Shown: one piece after another, positions 8,759 through 15,635 of the stretch | Layout: every line of letters starts with the position of its first letter | How positions within the stretch are numbered: the first letter of the stretch is position 1 | Origin: Sphingobium sp. | Lineage (GTDB): Bacteria > Pseudomonadota > Alphaproteobacteria > Sphingomonadales > Sphingomonadaceae | DNA: 64,000 nucleotides | Direction: 5' to 3' | Assembly: GCA_017745115.1 (NCBI GenBank) | Contig: JAGIAA010000011.1 | Coordinates: forward strand, 1 to 64,000 | Translations under genes and position numbers: made by a program | The notes under the pieces: model-generated | Told to the model about the DNA's origin: nothing | What the model saw: the letters and a program-made list of their open reading frames with translations, nothing else | The model's database searches: none

Positions 8759-9149
8759 GCTGCTCGTAGCGTTGGCGGCGCTTGCCTGCACCGCCGCGGG
8801 CGGGCCCGTGCTCACCGGCATGTGGGGCGCCGGCAATGCCACGCTCGTCAGCGACGCGCAGGGCGGTCGCCTCCAGATCGGCTGCACGCTCGTCCGTTTC
8901 GAGCCTGTCGCGGCCGACAAGGACGGCGCCTTCAGCACCAGCGCCCGCCTCGAACAGATCAGCCTCGCGCCGCCCGTCGGCAATGGCGAGGCCGATGATG
9001 CCCAGCCCGATCTCCCGGCACAGCCGGCGACGCTCGCGGGGCGCGCCAGCGGCGGCACGGTGACCCTGACGCTGTCCGTCGACGGCCAAGCACCGCGCAC
9101 ATTGACGCTGGTCATGGGCCAGCGCGGCGCGCCGGCCCGCTGCCTGTAA
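8727..9149 (+). CDS. Small secreted protein of the Slam locus
   Basis: A 140-residue protein starting at an ATG inside the last codons of the Slam-like gene (32-base overlap, different frame). It has a clear signal peptide (RLLVALAALACTAAG). The mature part begins LTGMWGAGNATLVSD and GGRLQIGCTLVRFEP, resembling an unnamed family of small periplasmic proteins that open with a G-x-W-G motif and a single conserved Cys; a second Cys is next to the C-terminus. The overlap implies translational coupling to the Slam gene. No function can be assigned; a chaperone or accessory role for the surface lipoprotein is only a guess. Confidence 0.6.
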   Translation: MWTSASRAPFRLLVALAALACTAAGGPVLTGMWGAGNATLVSDAQGGRLQIGCTLVRFEPVAADKDGAFSTSARLEQISLAPPVGNGEADDAQPDLPAQPATLAGRASGGTVTLTLSVDGQAPRTLTLVMGQRGAPARCL

Positions 9150-9186
9150 GCGTCTCACCCAACTTTCGCTGAAGTGAAGGCTCCGA

Positions 9187-9897
9187 TTATTTGGGCTTGC
9201 GGAACTTCAGGATGAACTGATCGGTCTTGCCCTGCACGCTGGGGTCACGCACGCCGACATTGTGCGGGTCAGCGGGATTGGCGAGAGCATTGCTCTCGCC
9301 GACATATTCGAAGCCCGCAGCCTGGGCTTGCGCCTTCACCAGCGCAGGGTCGATGCGGTGCATCTCCTTGGGGTCACCCACGCCTGGCAGCGCCTTGTGA
9401 TCGAGCACGATGTAGATGCCGCCGGGCTTGAGCGCTGCGAACGCTGCCTTGTCGAGCGCGGCCGCGCCGTTCGGATCGCGATTATAGGCGTCGTGATAGT
9501 TCTGGGACGTCCAGACGAGATCGACCGGCGCCGGCACTGTGAAGGCGCCAGCTGCCAGCGGCAGGAAGCTTACATTGGCATGGCCGGCAGATGCCGCGAT
9601 CGCCTTGACCGGGGCGCCGTCGCCGAAGGTCACGCCGTAGACCTTGCCCTTATCACCCACCGCGGTGCTGAAGATGCGCGTGAAATAGCCGCCTCCTGGC
9701 AACAGCTCGGCAATGCTCTGGCCCGGCTTCACCTCGGCAAATTCGAGCATGGCGGCGGGCTTGCGCTCGGCGTCGCGCGCCTGGTCGACCGCTGGCCGAT
9801 CGGGCGCCGCGACGGCGGCCGTGATATAGGCGGGCGTGGCAGCCTGCGCCGCCGTCGTCATCACCGCGAGAGCCGCGGCGGTCAGGACTGCTTTCAT
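9187..9897 (-). CDS. Exported methyltransferase-fold protein (copy 2)
   Basis: A 236-residue protein with a signal peptide ending around TTAAQA and then a class I methyltransferase-like fold. The SAM-loop counterpart is ELLPGGGYFTRIF, and later strands include VDLVWTSQNYHDAY and LKPGGIYIVLDH. It belongs to the predicted methyltransferase group COG4798. It is a close paralogue of the upstream gene at 9917-10678, with shared blocks such as DRPA, GGGYFTRIF, HRIDPA and GKTDQF. The start is the ATG at 9897, which has a strong GAGGAGAG ribosome site; the frame stays open further upstream. SAM is not normally available in the periplasm, so the activity is uncertain. Confidence 0.8.
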   Translation of the reverse strand: MKAVLTAAALAVMTTAAQAATPAYITAAVAAPDRPAVDQARDAERKPAAMLEFAEVKPGQSIAELLPGGGYFTRIFSTAVGDKGKVYGVTFGDGAPVKAIAASAGHANVSFLPLAAGAFTVPAPVDLVWTSQNYHDAYNRDPNGAAALDKAAFAALKPGGIYIVLDHKALPGVGDPKEMHRIDPALVKAQAQAAGFEYVGESNALANPADPHNVGVRDPSVQGKTDQFILKFRKPK

Positions 9898-9916
9898 GAT
9901 AGTCTCTCCTCGGTCC

Positions 9917-10678
9917 TCACTTGGCCGGTTTGCGGAACTTGTAGGCGAACTGGTCGGTCTTGCCGCGGATCGAGGCGTCGAACACGCTCTTGTCATGCGG
10001 GTCGGCAGGATTGGCGATCAGCTTGCTTTCGCCCTCGAAAACGAAGCCGGCCGCTGTCAGTTGCGCCTTCACGATCGCGGGGTCGATCCGGTGCAGCGTC
10101 TTGGGTGCAGTCTCGCCCGAACCGGCAAGCGCCGCATGGTCGGTCACGATGAACACGCCGCCGGGCTTGAGTGCCTTGAACACGGCTGCACCGAACTTCG
10201 CCGCAACATCGACGCCGAAGCCGCCATAGACGTCATGATAGTTTTCCGACGTCCAGACCAGATCGACGGGTTCGGGCAGCGCGAAGGTGCTGCTCGGCGT
10301 CTCGACCTCGACGACATTGGAGAATTTGGGGTCGGCGGCGATGGCCTTGATCGCATCGCCCGCATTGGCGCGGCGCGCAATCATCTCGCTCGGCATGATG
10401 CCGTAGACCTTGCCCTTCGAACCCACGACCTTGCTGAAGATGCGCGTGAAATATCCGCCGCCGGCCCAGAAGTCCGCAACCTTGTCGCCGGGCTTGATGC
10501 CGGCCCAGGCGACCAGTTCGGCTGGCTTGCGATCGGCATCGCGCGCGCTGTCGGCAGCAGGCCGATCCGGCGAGGCGACAGCCGCCGCGATGGCGGGACT
10601 GGGAGGCTGCGCAGCCGCCGGCGCCGCCGCGAGCAGCAGGATGGGCAACGCCAAGGCAGCAAAGTCGAGGGACTTCAT
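9917..10678 (-). CDS. Exported methyltransferase-fold protein (copy 1)
   Basis: A 253-residue paralogue of the gene that follows it by 19 bases. The signal peptide (ALPILLLAAAPAAAQ) is followed by the motif DFWAGGGYFTRIF, an insertion with IMPSEMIARRANAG, VDLVWTSENYHDVYGG and LKPGGVFIVTDH. The ATG at 10678 follows AGAGGAG, so the upstream extension of the frame is not used. The pair clearly arose by tandem duplication. The fold predicts SAM-dependent methylation, but export argues for a changed or unknown ligand. Confidence 0.8.
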   Translation of the reverse strand: MKSLDFAALALPILLLAAAPAAAQPPSPAIAAAVASPDRPAADSARDADRKPAELVAWAGIKPGDKVADFWAGGGYFTRIFSKVVGSKGKVYGIMPSEMIARRANAGDAIKAIAADPKFSNVVEVETPSSTFALPEPVDLVWTSENYHDVYGGFGVDVAAKFGAAVFKALKPGGVFIVTDHAALAGSGETAPKTLHRIDPAIVKAQLTAAGFVFEGESKLIANPADPHDKSVFDASIRGKTDQFAYKFRKPAK

Positions 10679-10809
10679 GGGGGGCTCCTCTCTTTTCCGA
10701 TATTCCGTAACGTAGCCTGCCAGAGTTGGCGGCTCGTGCAAGCGCAAATGGATAGGGTTGCAACCGGTGACTCGTGACAGGACGGCTCAAAGGCTGTAAC
10801 GGCGCGGCA

Positions 10810-11535
10810 ATGCCTGCCCGCCTTCTTGCCTCAATCCACGACGTGAGCCCGGCCTTCGAGACGGAGGTCGATGCGCTTTACGACCGGCTCTGCGGCCTGC
10901 TGAACGGTCCGCGCCTTGCGATGCTGGTCGTGCCCGACTTCGAGGACCGCGCGCCGCTGGCCGGCAACAGCGCCTATGCCGCCAAGCTGCGCGGCTGGGC
11001 GAAAGATGGCGTCGAGATGTTTCTGCACGGCTGGTGCCATCGCGACGATGCCAGGAAACGCGGCTTCATGCAGAAGCATATGACCGCCGGCGCCGGCGAA
11101 TTCGCCCAGCTCGGCAAGGCCGAAGCCCTGCGGCGCCTCTCCGATGGCCGCAAGGTCGTCGAAGATGCGATCGGCGCACCGGTGGCGGGCTTCATCGCAC
11201 CGGCCTGGCTCTATTCGGCCGACGCCCTCGATGCGCTTGGCGAAGCCGGTTTCGCGCTCGCCGAGAACCATCTCAAGGTCTGGCAGCCGACCACCGGCCG
11301 CGTCGTCGCCAAGAGCCCGGTCATCACCTGGGCCAGCCGTACGCCGGGCCGCGTCCGCAGTTCGCTCATGGTCGCGGCAGCTGCGCGCGCTGCGCCCTGG
11401 GCATTGCGCAATGCCCGTATCGCCGTGCATCCGGGCGACACCACCGTTCCCGCCCTGCTCGACAGCATCGATGCCACCTACGGCACGTTCATGCGCACGC
11501 ACAAACCGGCGCGCTACGCAGATCTGCTCGCCTGA
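10810..11535 (+). CDS. DUF2334 polysaccharide deacetylase-like protein
   Basis: A 241-residue protein with the NodB-like deacetylase signature in the DUF2334 arrangement: SIHDVSP near the start (metal Asp), HGWCHRDD (metal His pair) and GFIAPAW. Such enzymes remove acetyl groups from glycans. An ATG 12 codons upstream (10774) is possible, but homologue-like sequence starts at 10810. Its TGA overlaps the ATG of the glycosyltransferase that follows, so the two are translationally coupled. The context suggests a role in building or trimming a cell-envelope glycoconjugate. Confidence 0.75.
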   Translation: MPARLLASIHDVSPAFETEVDALYDRLCGLLNGPRLAMLVVPDFEDRAPLAGNSAYAAKLRGWAKDGVEMFLHGWCHRDDARKRGFMQKHMTAGAGEFAQLGKAEALRRLSDGRKVVEDAIGAPVAGFIAPAWLYSADALDALGEAGFALAENHLKVWQPTTGRVVAKSPVITWASRTPGRVRSSLMVAAAARAAPWALRNARIAVHPGDTTVPALLDSIDATYGTFMRTHKPARYADLLA

Positions 11536-12671
11536 TGGGATTTGAAGATCGGGCCGGACGGCCGCTGCGCATTCTCGGCGTTCTCCACAGCCTGGAGCCC
11601 GGCGGCGTCGAGCGCGATCTCATGCGCTTCACCAAGGCCTGGCGTGATCACGGCGCCGACGCGCGTATCGCGCTCGGCCGCTGGGAGGGACTGCTGACCG
11701 AGGAGGCGCCGGACGTGCCCTTCATCATCCCGCCCAGGGGCCGGCTCGCGAAGATCGAGACCGAGACGCTCTGGATGATGCAGGTTCTTCCGGCCATCGT
11801 CCGCGCGGAGCGGCCGGACGTCGTGTTCATCCCCAGCAATGGTCTGATGGCCGTTGCGGTCTGGCTCCGCCTCATGCTCGGCAAGACCTGCCCTCCCATC
11901 GTGGTCCGGCCGAGCAACAGTCTCGACCGCAAGGACCAGAGCTGGCTCATGCGCTGGCTCGACAAGACCGTGCTGTGGGCACATAGCGGCATCTATGCCG
12001 CTGCGGTCGCCATGTCGGCGCCGGTGCGTGCCGAGATCATCAAGCGCATGGGGCTGCCGGGCGATCGAGTCGTCACGATCAACAATGCATCGATGACCAA
12101 GGCCATTGCAGAGGGTCTCGCCGCGGCGCGCGACGCCGCCAAGCGCGATCATGGGGGCCGCCACTTCCTCGGGCTGGGGCGGCTCATGCCCCAGAAGAAT
12201 TTCAGCCTGTTGCTCGACGCCTTCGCGCGGATCGCCCGCCCGCAGGACCGCCTCACCATCGTGGGCGAAGGCACGCAGCGCGGCGATCTCGAAGCGCAGG
12301 CCGCGCGGCTCGGTATTGCCGACCGCCTGGAAATGCCCGGTCACAAAGCGCCGGTCGACCCCTGGTTTGCGAAGGCAGACGCTTTCGTCCTTTCCTCGGA
12401 TTTCGAAGGGCTTCCCGCCGTCGTCGCCGAGGCGCTCGCCGCCGGCATCCCCACCGTCGCAACGGATTGCACGGTGGCGCTGCCGGCCATGATCGAAGGC
12501 GTCGGCCGGCTCGTGCCGGTCAAGGACGTCGACGCCTTGGCCGAAGCGATGGACAAGATCTGCGACGATCCGGTCGACGTCAAAGAGATGCGCGCGCGCG
12601 CCGAACAATTCACAATGGAAGCGACGGTCGAACAGTGGATCGCATTGTTCGAACGGGTCGCCCGCAAATGA
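11535..12671 (+). CDS. GT4-family glycosyltransferase
   Basis: A 378-residue GT-B fold glycosyltransferase. The N-terminus (ILGVLHSLEPGGVERDLM) has the acceptor-side glycine loop of GT4 enzymes. The C-terminal half has GRLMPQKNFSLLLDAF and the nucleotide-sugar site FEGLPAVVAEALAAG with the E-x7-E pair. The ATG overlaps the stop of the DUF2334 gene (ATGA), which fixes the start; a longer frame reaching back to 11034 is a shadow of that gene. The sugar and acceptor are unknown. Lipid-linked or sphingolipid glycosylation is plausible in this group but is an inference. Confidence 0.85.
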   Translation: MGFEDRAGRPLRILGVLHSLEPGGVERDLMRFTKAWRDHGADARIALGRWEGLLTEEAPDVPFIIPPRGRLAKIETETLWMMQVLPAIVRAERPDVVFIPSNGLMAVAVWLRLMLGKTCPPIVVRPSNSLDRKDQSWLMRWLDKTVLWAHSGIYAAAVAMSAPVRAEIIKRMGLPGDRVVTINNASMTKAIAEGLAAARDAAKRDHGGRHFLGLGRLMPQKNFSLLLDAFARIARPQDRLTIVGEGTQRGDLEAQAARLGIADRLEMPGHKAPVDPWFAKADAFVLSSDFEGLPAVVAEALAAGIPTVATDCTVALPAMIEGVGRLVPVKDVDALAEAMDKICDDPVDVKEMRARAEQFTMEATVEQWIALFERVARK

Positions 12672-12777
12672 AGATGCGGACCATACAGCCTCAATTCATG
12701 CGCTTCCCAGTTAGACCCAAGATTGCTATGGGCTCGGCGTTTGCCGTGTCGCGACGAATGAGTGCCCCCTTTTGACC

Positions 12778-13710
12778 ATGCAAATACCCGCGCCGATCGA
12801 TAGCGCCGATCCCAAGGATCCGCTGCCGCTCCCAGTGCGCCAATCTGCGATCTGGGCGTGGATAACGCCGGCCTTGTCGATCGCGCTGCTCGCGGTCGTC
12901 GCCTGGCATTTCCGGCAGTTCGACTTCAATCAGCTCGTCTCGGTCGTGCCGCGCAACCCATTGTTCTGGGCTGTTTTCCTGGCCTATTATTTCGTCGGCA
13001 CGGTCAATGAATTCCTGATCTACAAGTGGCTCTGGAAGATCCCGTTCGAGGGACTGATCGCGCTGCTGCGCAAGAACATCAGCAATGGACTGCTCGTCGA
13101 CTACCTCGGCGAGGCTTATTTCTACAGCTGGGCCCGCCGCAAGGTGAGGATGGAGGGTTCGCCCTTCGGCGCCGTCAAGGACGTCTCGATCCTCTCCGCG
13201 CTCGTCTCCAACCTGACGACGCTCGCGCTGATGGCTGCGGCCTATCCCTATGCGCGCACGCTGCAGCTGGGCTTTTCCGGCCAGGCGCTGGCTGCCTCGA
13301 TCGGCGTCATCACGCTGATTTCGACCGGCATCGTCGTCTTCGGCAAGCGCATCTTCAGCCTGAACCGCAAGCAGCTCTGGGGAATCGCCGGCATGCATTT
13401 CGGTGCCCTGGCGGTCGGCAATGGTCTGCAGGCCCTCGCCTGGAACCTCGCTCTGCCCAATGTCCCGCTCTCCATGTGGCTGCTGCTTGCCACCGCCAAG
13501 ATGCTGCTCTCGCGCCTGCCCCTCATTCCCAACAAAGATGTGCTGCTGGTGGGCTTCGCGATCGTGGTGATCGGCCACGACACGCAGCTGCAGGTGCTGC
13601 TTGCCTTCATGGCGGCGCTCGTCTTCGTGACCCACCTCGCGCTGGCCGCCGTCCTCGCGGTCGGCGACCTGGTGACGATCCACCCCTCCCGGCGGGAGAA
13701 GCAAGAGTGA
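12778..13710 (+). CDS. Integral membrane protein, possibly UPF0104/LPG-synthase TM-like
   Basis: A 310-residue protein with about seven hydrophobic segments. The segment NGLLVDYLGEAYFYSWARRK sits where flippase-like UPF0104 proteins have their N-x-P-x-R-x-GE motif, but the match is weak and I would not name it with confidence. I use the ATG at 12778; a TTG two codons earlier is also open. Lying between two GT4 genes on the same strand, it may flip or scaffold the glycolipid they make. Confidence 0.6.
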   Translation: MQIPAPIDSADPKDPLPLPVRQSAIWAWITPALSIALLAVVAWHFRQFDFNQLVSVVPRNPLFWAVFLAYYFVGTVNEFLIYKWLWKIPFEGLIALLRKNISNGLLVDYLGEAYFYSWARRKVRMEGSPFGAVKDVSILSALVSNLTTLALMAAAYPYARTLQLGFSGQALAASIGVITLISTGIVVFGKRIFSLNRKQLWGIAGMHFGALAVGNGLQALAWNLALPNVPLSMWLLLATAKMLLSRLPLIPNKDVLLVGFAIVVIGHDTQLQVLLAFMAALVFVTHLALAAVLAVGDLVTIHPSRREKQE

Positions 13711-13759
13711 CGCTGGCAGCGCGGTCCGGCCGCGCCGTCGCTATGGCCGTCTGAACCCG

Positions 13760-14995
13760 ATGCGCATCGTCGACGTTGCCGCTTTCTACACGCCTTATGG
13801 CGGCGGCGTGAAAACCTATATCGACCGCAAGCTGCTTGCCGGGCCTGCCGCCGGGCACGAAGTCATCTGCATCGCGCCCGGCCCTGGCTATCGCACCGAG
13901 GAGCGCGGGCCCAACGCGCGCGTCGTCTATCTCGAGAATCCGCAATTCCCGCTGGACCGGCGCTACCATTATTTCCGCGACGTCGAGACGCTCCACGCGA
14001 CGCTCGACCAGCTCCAGCCCGACGTCGTCGAATGCTCCTCGCCCTGGCGGAGCGCGCGCTATGTCGGGGAGTGGGCCGGCCGGGCCCCCAGAGCCATGGT
14101 CATGCATGCCGACCCCATGTCGGCTTATGCCTATCGCTGGTTCGATCCGGTGTTCTCGCGCCCCATCATCGACCGGATGTTCGGCATGTTCTGGCGCCAC
14201 CTGCAGCGCATGGACCGCCTCTACGACGGCGCGATCACGACCGGCGAGGACCAGACCAACCGGCTGCTCGCCGGCGGCATGAAGCGTGTCGTCACCAATC
14301 CCATGGGGGTGCAGCCGGGCGTTTTCTCGCCCGAACTGCGGGACGAAGGTCTGCGCGCGCGCCTGCTCGAGCGGTGTGCGCTCGGGCCCGATGCGACGTT
14401 GCTGCTCGGCGCCGGCCGCCACGGGCCGGAGAAGCGCTGGCCGATGATGATCGAAGCCGTCACGCTGGCCGGCGCCAAAGCCCCCGTCGGACTCGTCATC
14501 GCCGGCGATGGGCGCGATCGCGCGCGCGTAGCCCGCGCGGCTGCCGACAATCCCCATGTGCATCTGCTGACCCCGGTATCGGACCGGCACGAGGTCGCCA
14601 GGCTCTTCGCCAGCTGCGACGCATTGCTCCATGGCTGCGAGGCCGAAGTCTTCTGCACGGTCGGCGGCGAGGCGCGTGCGGCCGGTCTGCCCTTGATCAT
14701 GCCCGACCGCGGCGGCGCATCGGACCACGCCAAACTTGCGCATGGCTGGCTTTATGAATCCGCCAATCCACGATCGGCGGCGGACGCCATTGTCGATTTC
14801 ATCGAAACGCCGCGCGGGCCGGTGCGCGCACGCGCCGTCGAGCTCGCGAAAAGCGTACGCACGATCGACGAGCATTTCGCCGATCTCTTCGCTTATTATG
14901 AGGCGCTGATCGCCAATCCGGTAGTGGCGCGGCGCAGCGGGCAGTCTGTCCTGCCGCCGCGCGCCGATCTCAGTTCTTTGCCAGACCCAGCTTGA
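13760..14995 (+). CDS. GT4-family glycosyltransferase (mannosyltransferase-like)
   Basis: A 411-residue glycosyltransferase. The N-terminus MRIVDVAAFYTPYGGGVKTYI resembles GDP-mannose-dependent GT4 enzymes. The C-terminal donor site is HGCEAEVFCTVGGEARAAG, a slightly divergent form of the GE-x-F-G motif. It follows the membrane protein after 49 bases and completes the deacetylase-GT-membrane-GT series. Its last 26 bases overlap the end of the DUF2141 gene on the other strand. The donor assignment is tentative. Confidence 0.82.
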   Translation: MRIVDVAAFYTPYGGGVKTYIDRKLLAGPAAGHEVICIAPGPGYRTEERGPNARVVYLENPQFPLDRRYHYFRDVETLHATLDQLQPDVVECSSPWRSARYVGEWAGRAPRAMVMHADPMSAYAYRWFDPVFSRPIIDRMFGMFWRHLQRMDRLYDGAITTGEDQTNRLLAGGMKRVVTNPMGVQPGVFSPELRDEGLRARLLERCALGPDATLLLGAGRHGPEKRWPMMIEAVTLAGAKAPVGLVIAGDGRDRARVARAAADNPHVHLLTPVSDRHEVARLFASCDALLHGCEAEVFCTVGGEARAAGLPLIMPDRGGASDHAKLAHGWLYESANPRSAADAIVDFIETPRGPVRARAVELAKSVRTIDEHFADLFAYYEALIANPVVARRSGQSVLPPRADLSSLPDPA

Positions 14996-15503
14996 ACAAG
15001 CTGAAATACTGCATCGGCACCGTCACCGCCTGAGGCGAATTGCCGACCGAGACCGCGACGTCCGCCGCCTTTGGCTTGGACCGTCCGAGATTGCCGATGC
15101 GCGGGAAGCCGGCGCCCTCATTTCCATATTCGAACTTCCGGTTGGAATTGCGGTCATGGAGAAGGCTAAGCGTATAGCTCCCCGGCCCGGGCGCACGGAT
15201 ACAGATCGATACGTCGCCTTTCGCCGGGATCGGCTGGGCGACCCGCGCGAATGCCTTGCCTTCCATGACCAGAATATTGTCGTCGGCCAGGAAATCCTTG
15301 TCGTTGTTGGGATAGAGCTCGGCGCGCAGCGTGCCCTTGCGGTCCTTGAGACCGGTGACCGTGACGATATAGGCCGATCCGCCCTCGTTCGGACGGCACT
15401 TGCCCTCGGCCACGCCGAGATCCGGCGAGGAGGGGATATATCCAGGCTGGCCGGGCGCCGGAATGGCGGCAGCGGCAACCAGCAGCAAGTTCAACATCGA
15501 CAT
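14970..15503 (-). CDS. Secreted DUF2141 protein
   Basis: A 177-residue exported protein of family DUF2141. After a short signal sequence (MLNLLLVAAAAIPAPG), the domain shows the typical blocks KGTLRAELYPN, DVSICIRAPGPGSYTLSLLHD, NRKFEYGNEGAGF and a final positively charged strand. The function is unknown; these proteins are often found with TonB-dependent receptors, as here, where the receptor gene lies 132 bases upstream on the same strand. I use the ATG at 15503 because the longer frame adds no signal peptide. MSML offers two close ATGs. Confidence 0.8.
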   Translation of the reverse strand: MSMLNLLLVAAAAIPAPGQPGYIPSSPDLGVAEGKCRPNEGGSAYIVTVTGLKDRKGTLRAELYPNNDKDFLADDNILVMEGKAFARVAQPIPAKGDVSICIRAPGPGSYTLSLLHDRNSNRKFEYGNEGAGFPRIGNLGRSKPKAADVAVSVGNSPQAVTVPMQYFSLFKLGLAKN

Positions 15504-15635
15504 CGGCAGCTTCACTCCTGGGCGGTGCCTTCCGGCAGGCCCGCTAACGCACGATTGTGGCGGCAAATGGACAATGGCTGATGAGCCATGCACCATGCCT
15601 GAACGAATGACGGCGGAAATGAGGCAAAGCCGCAG

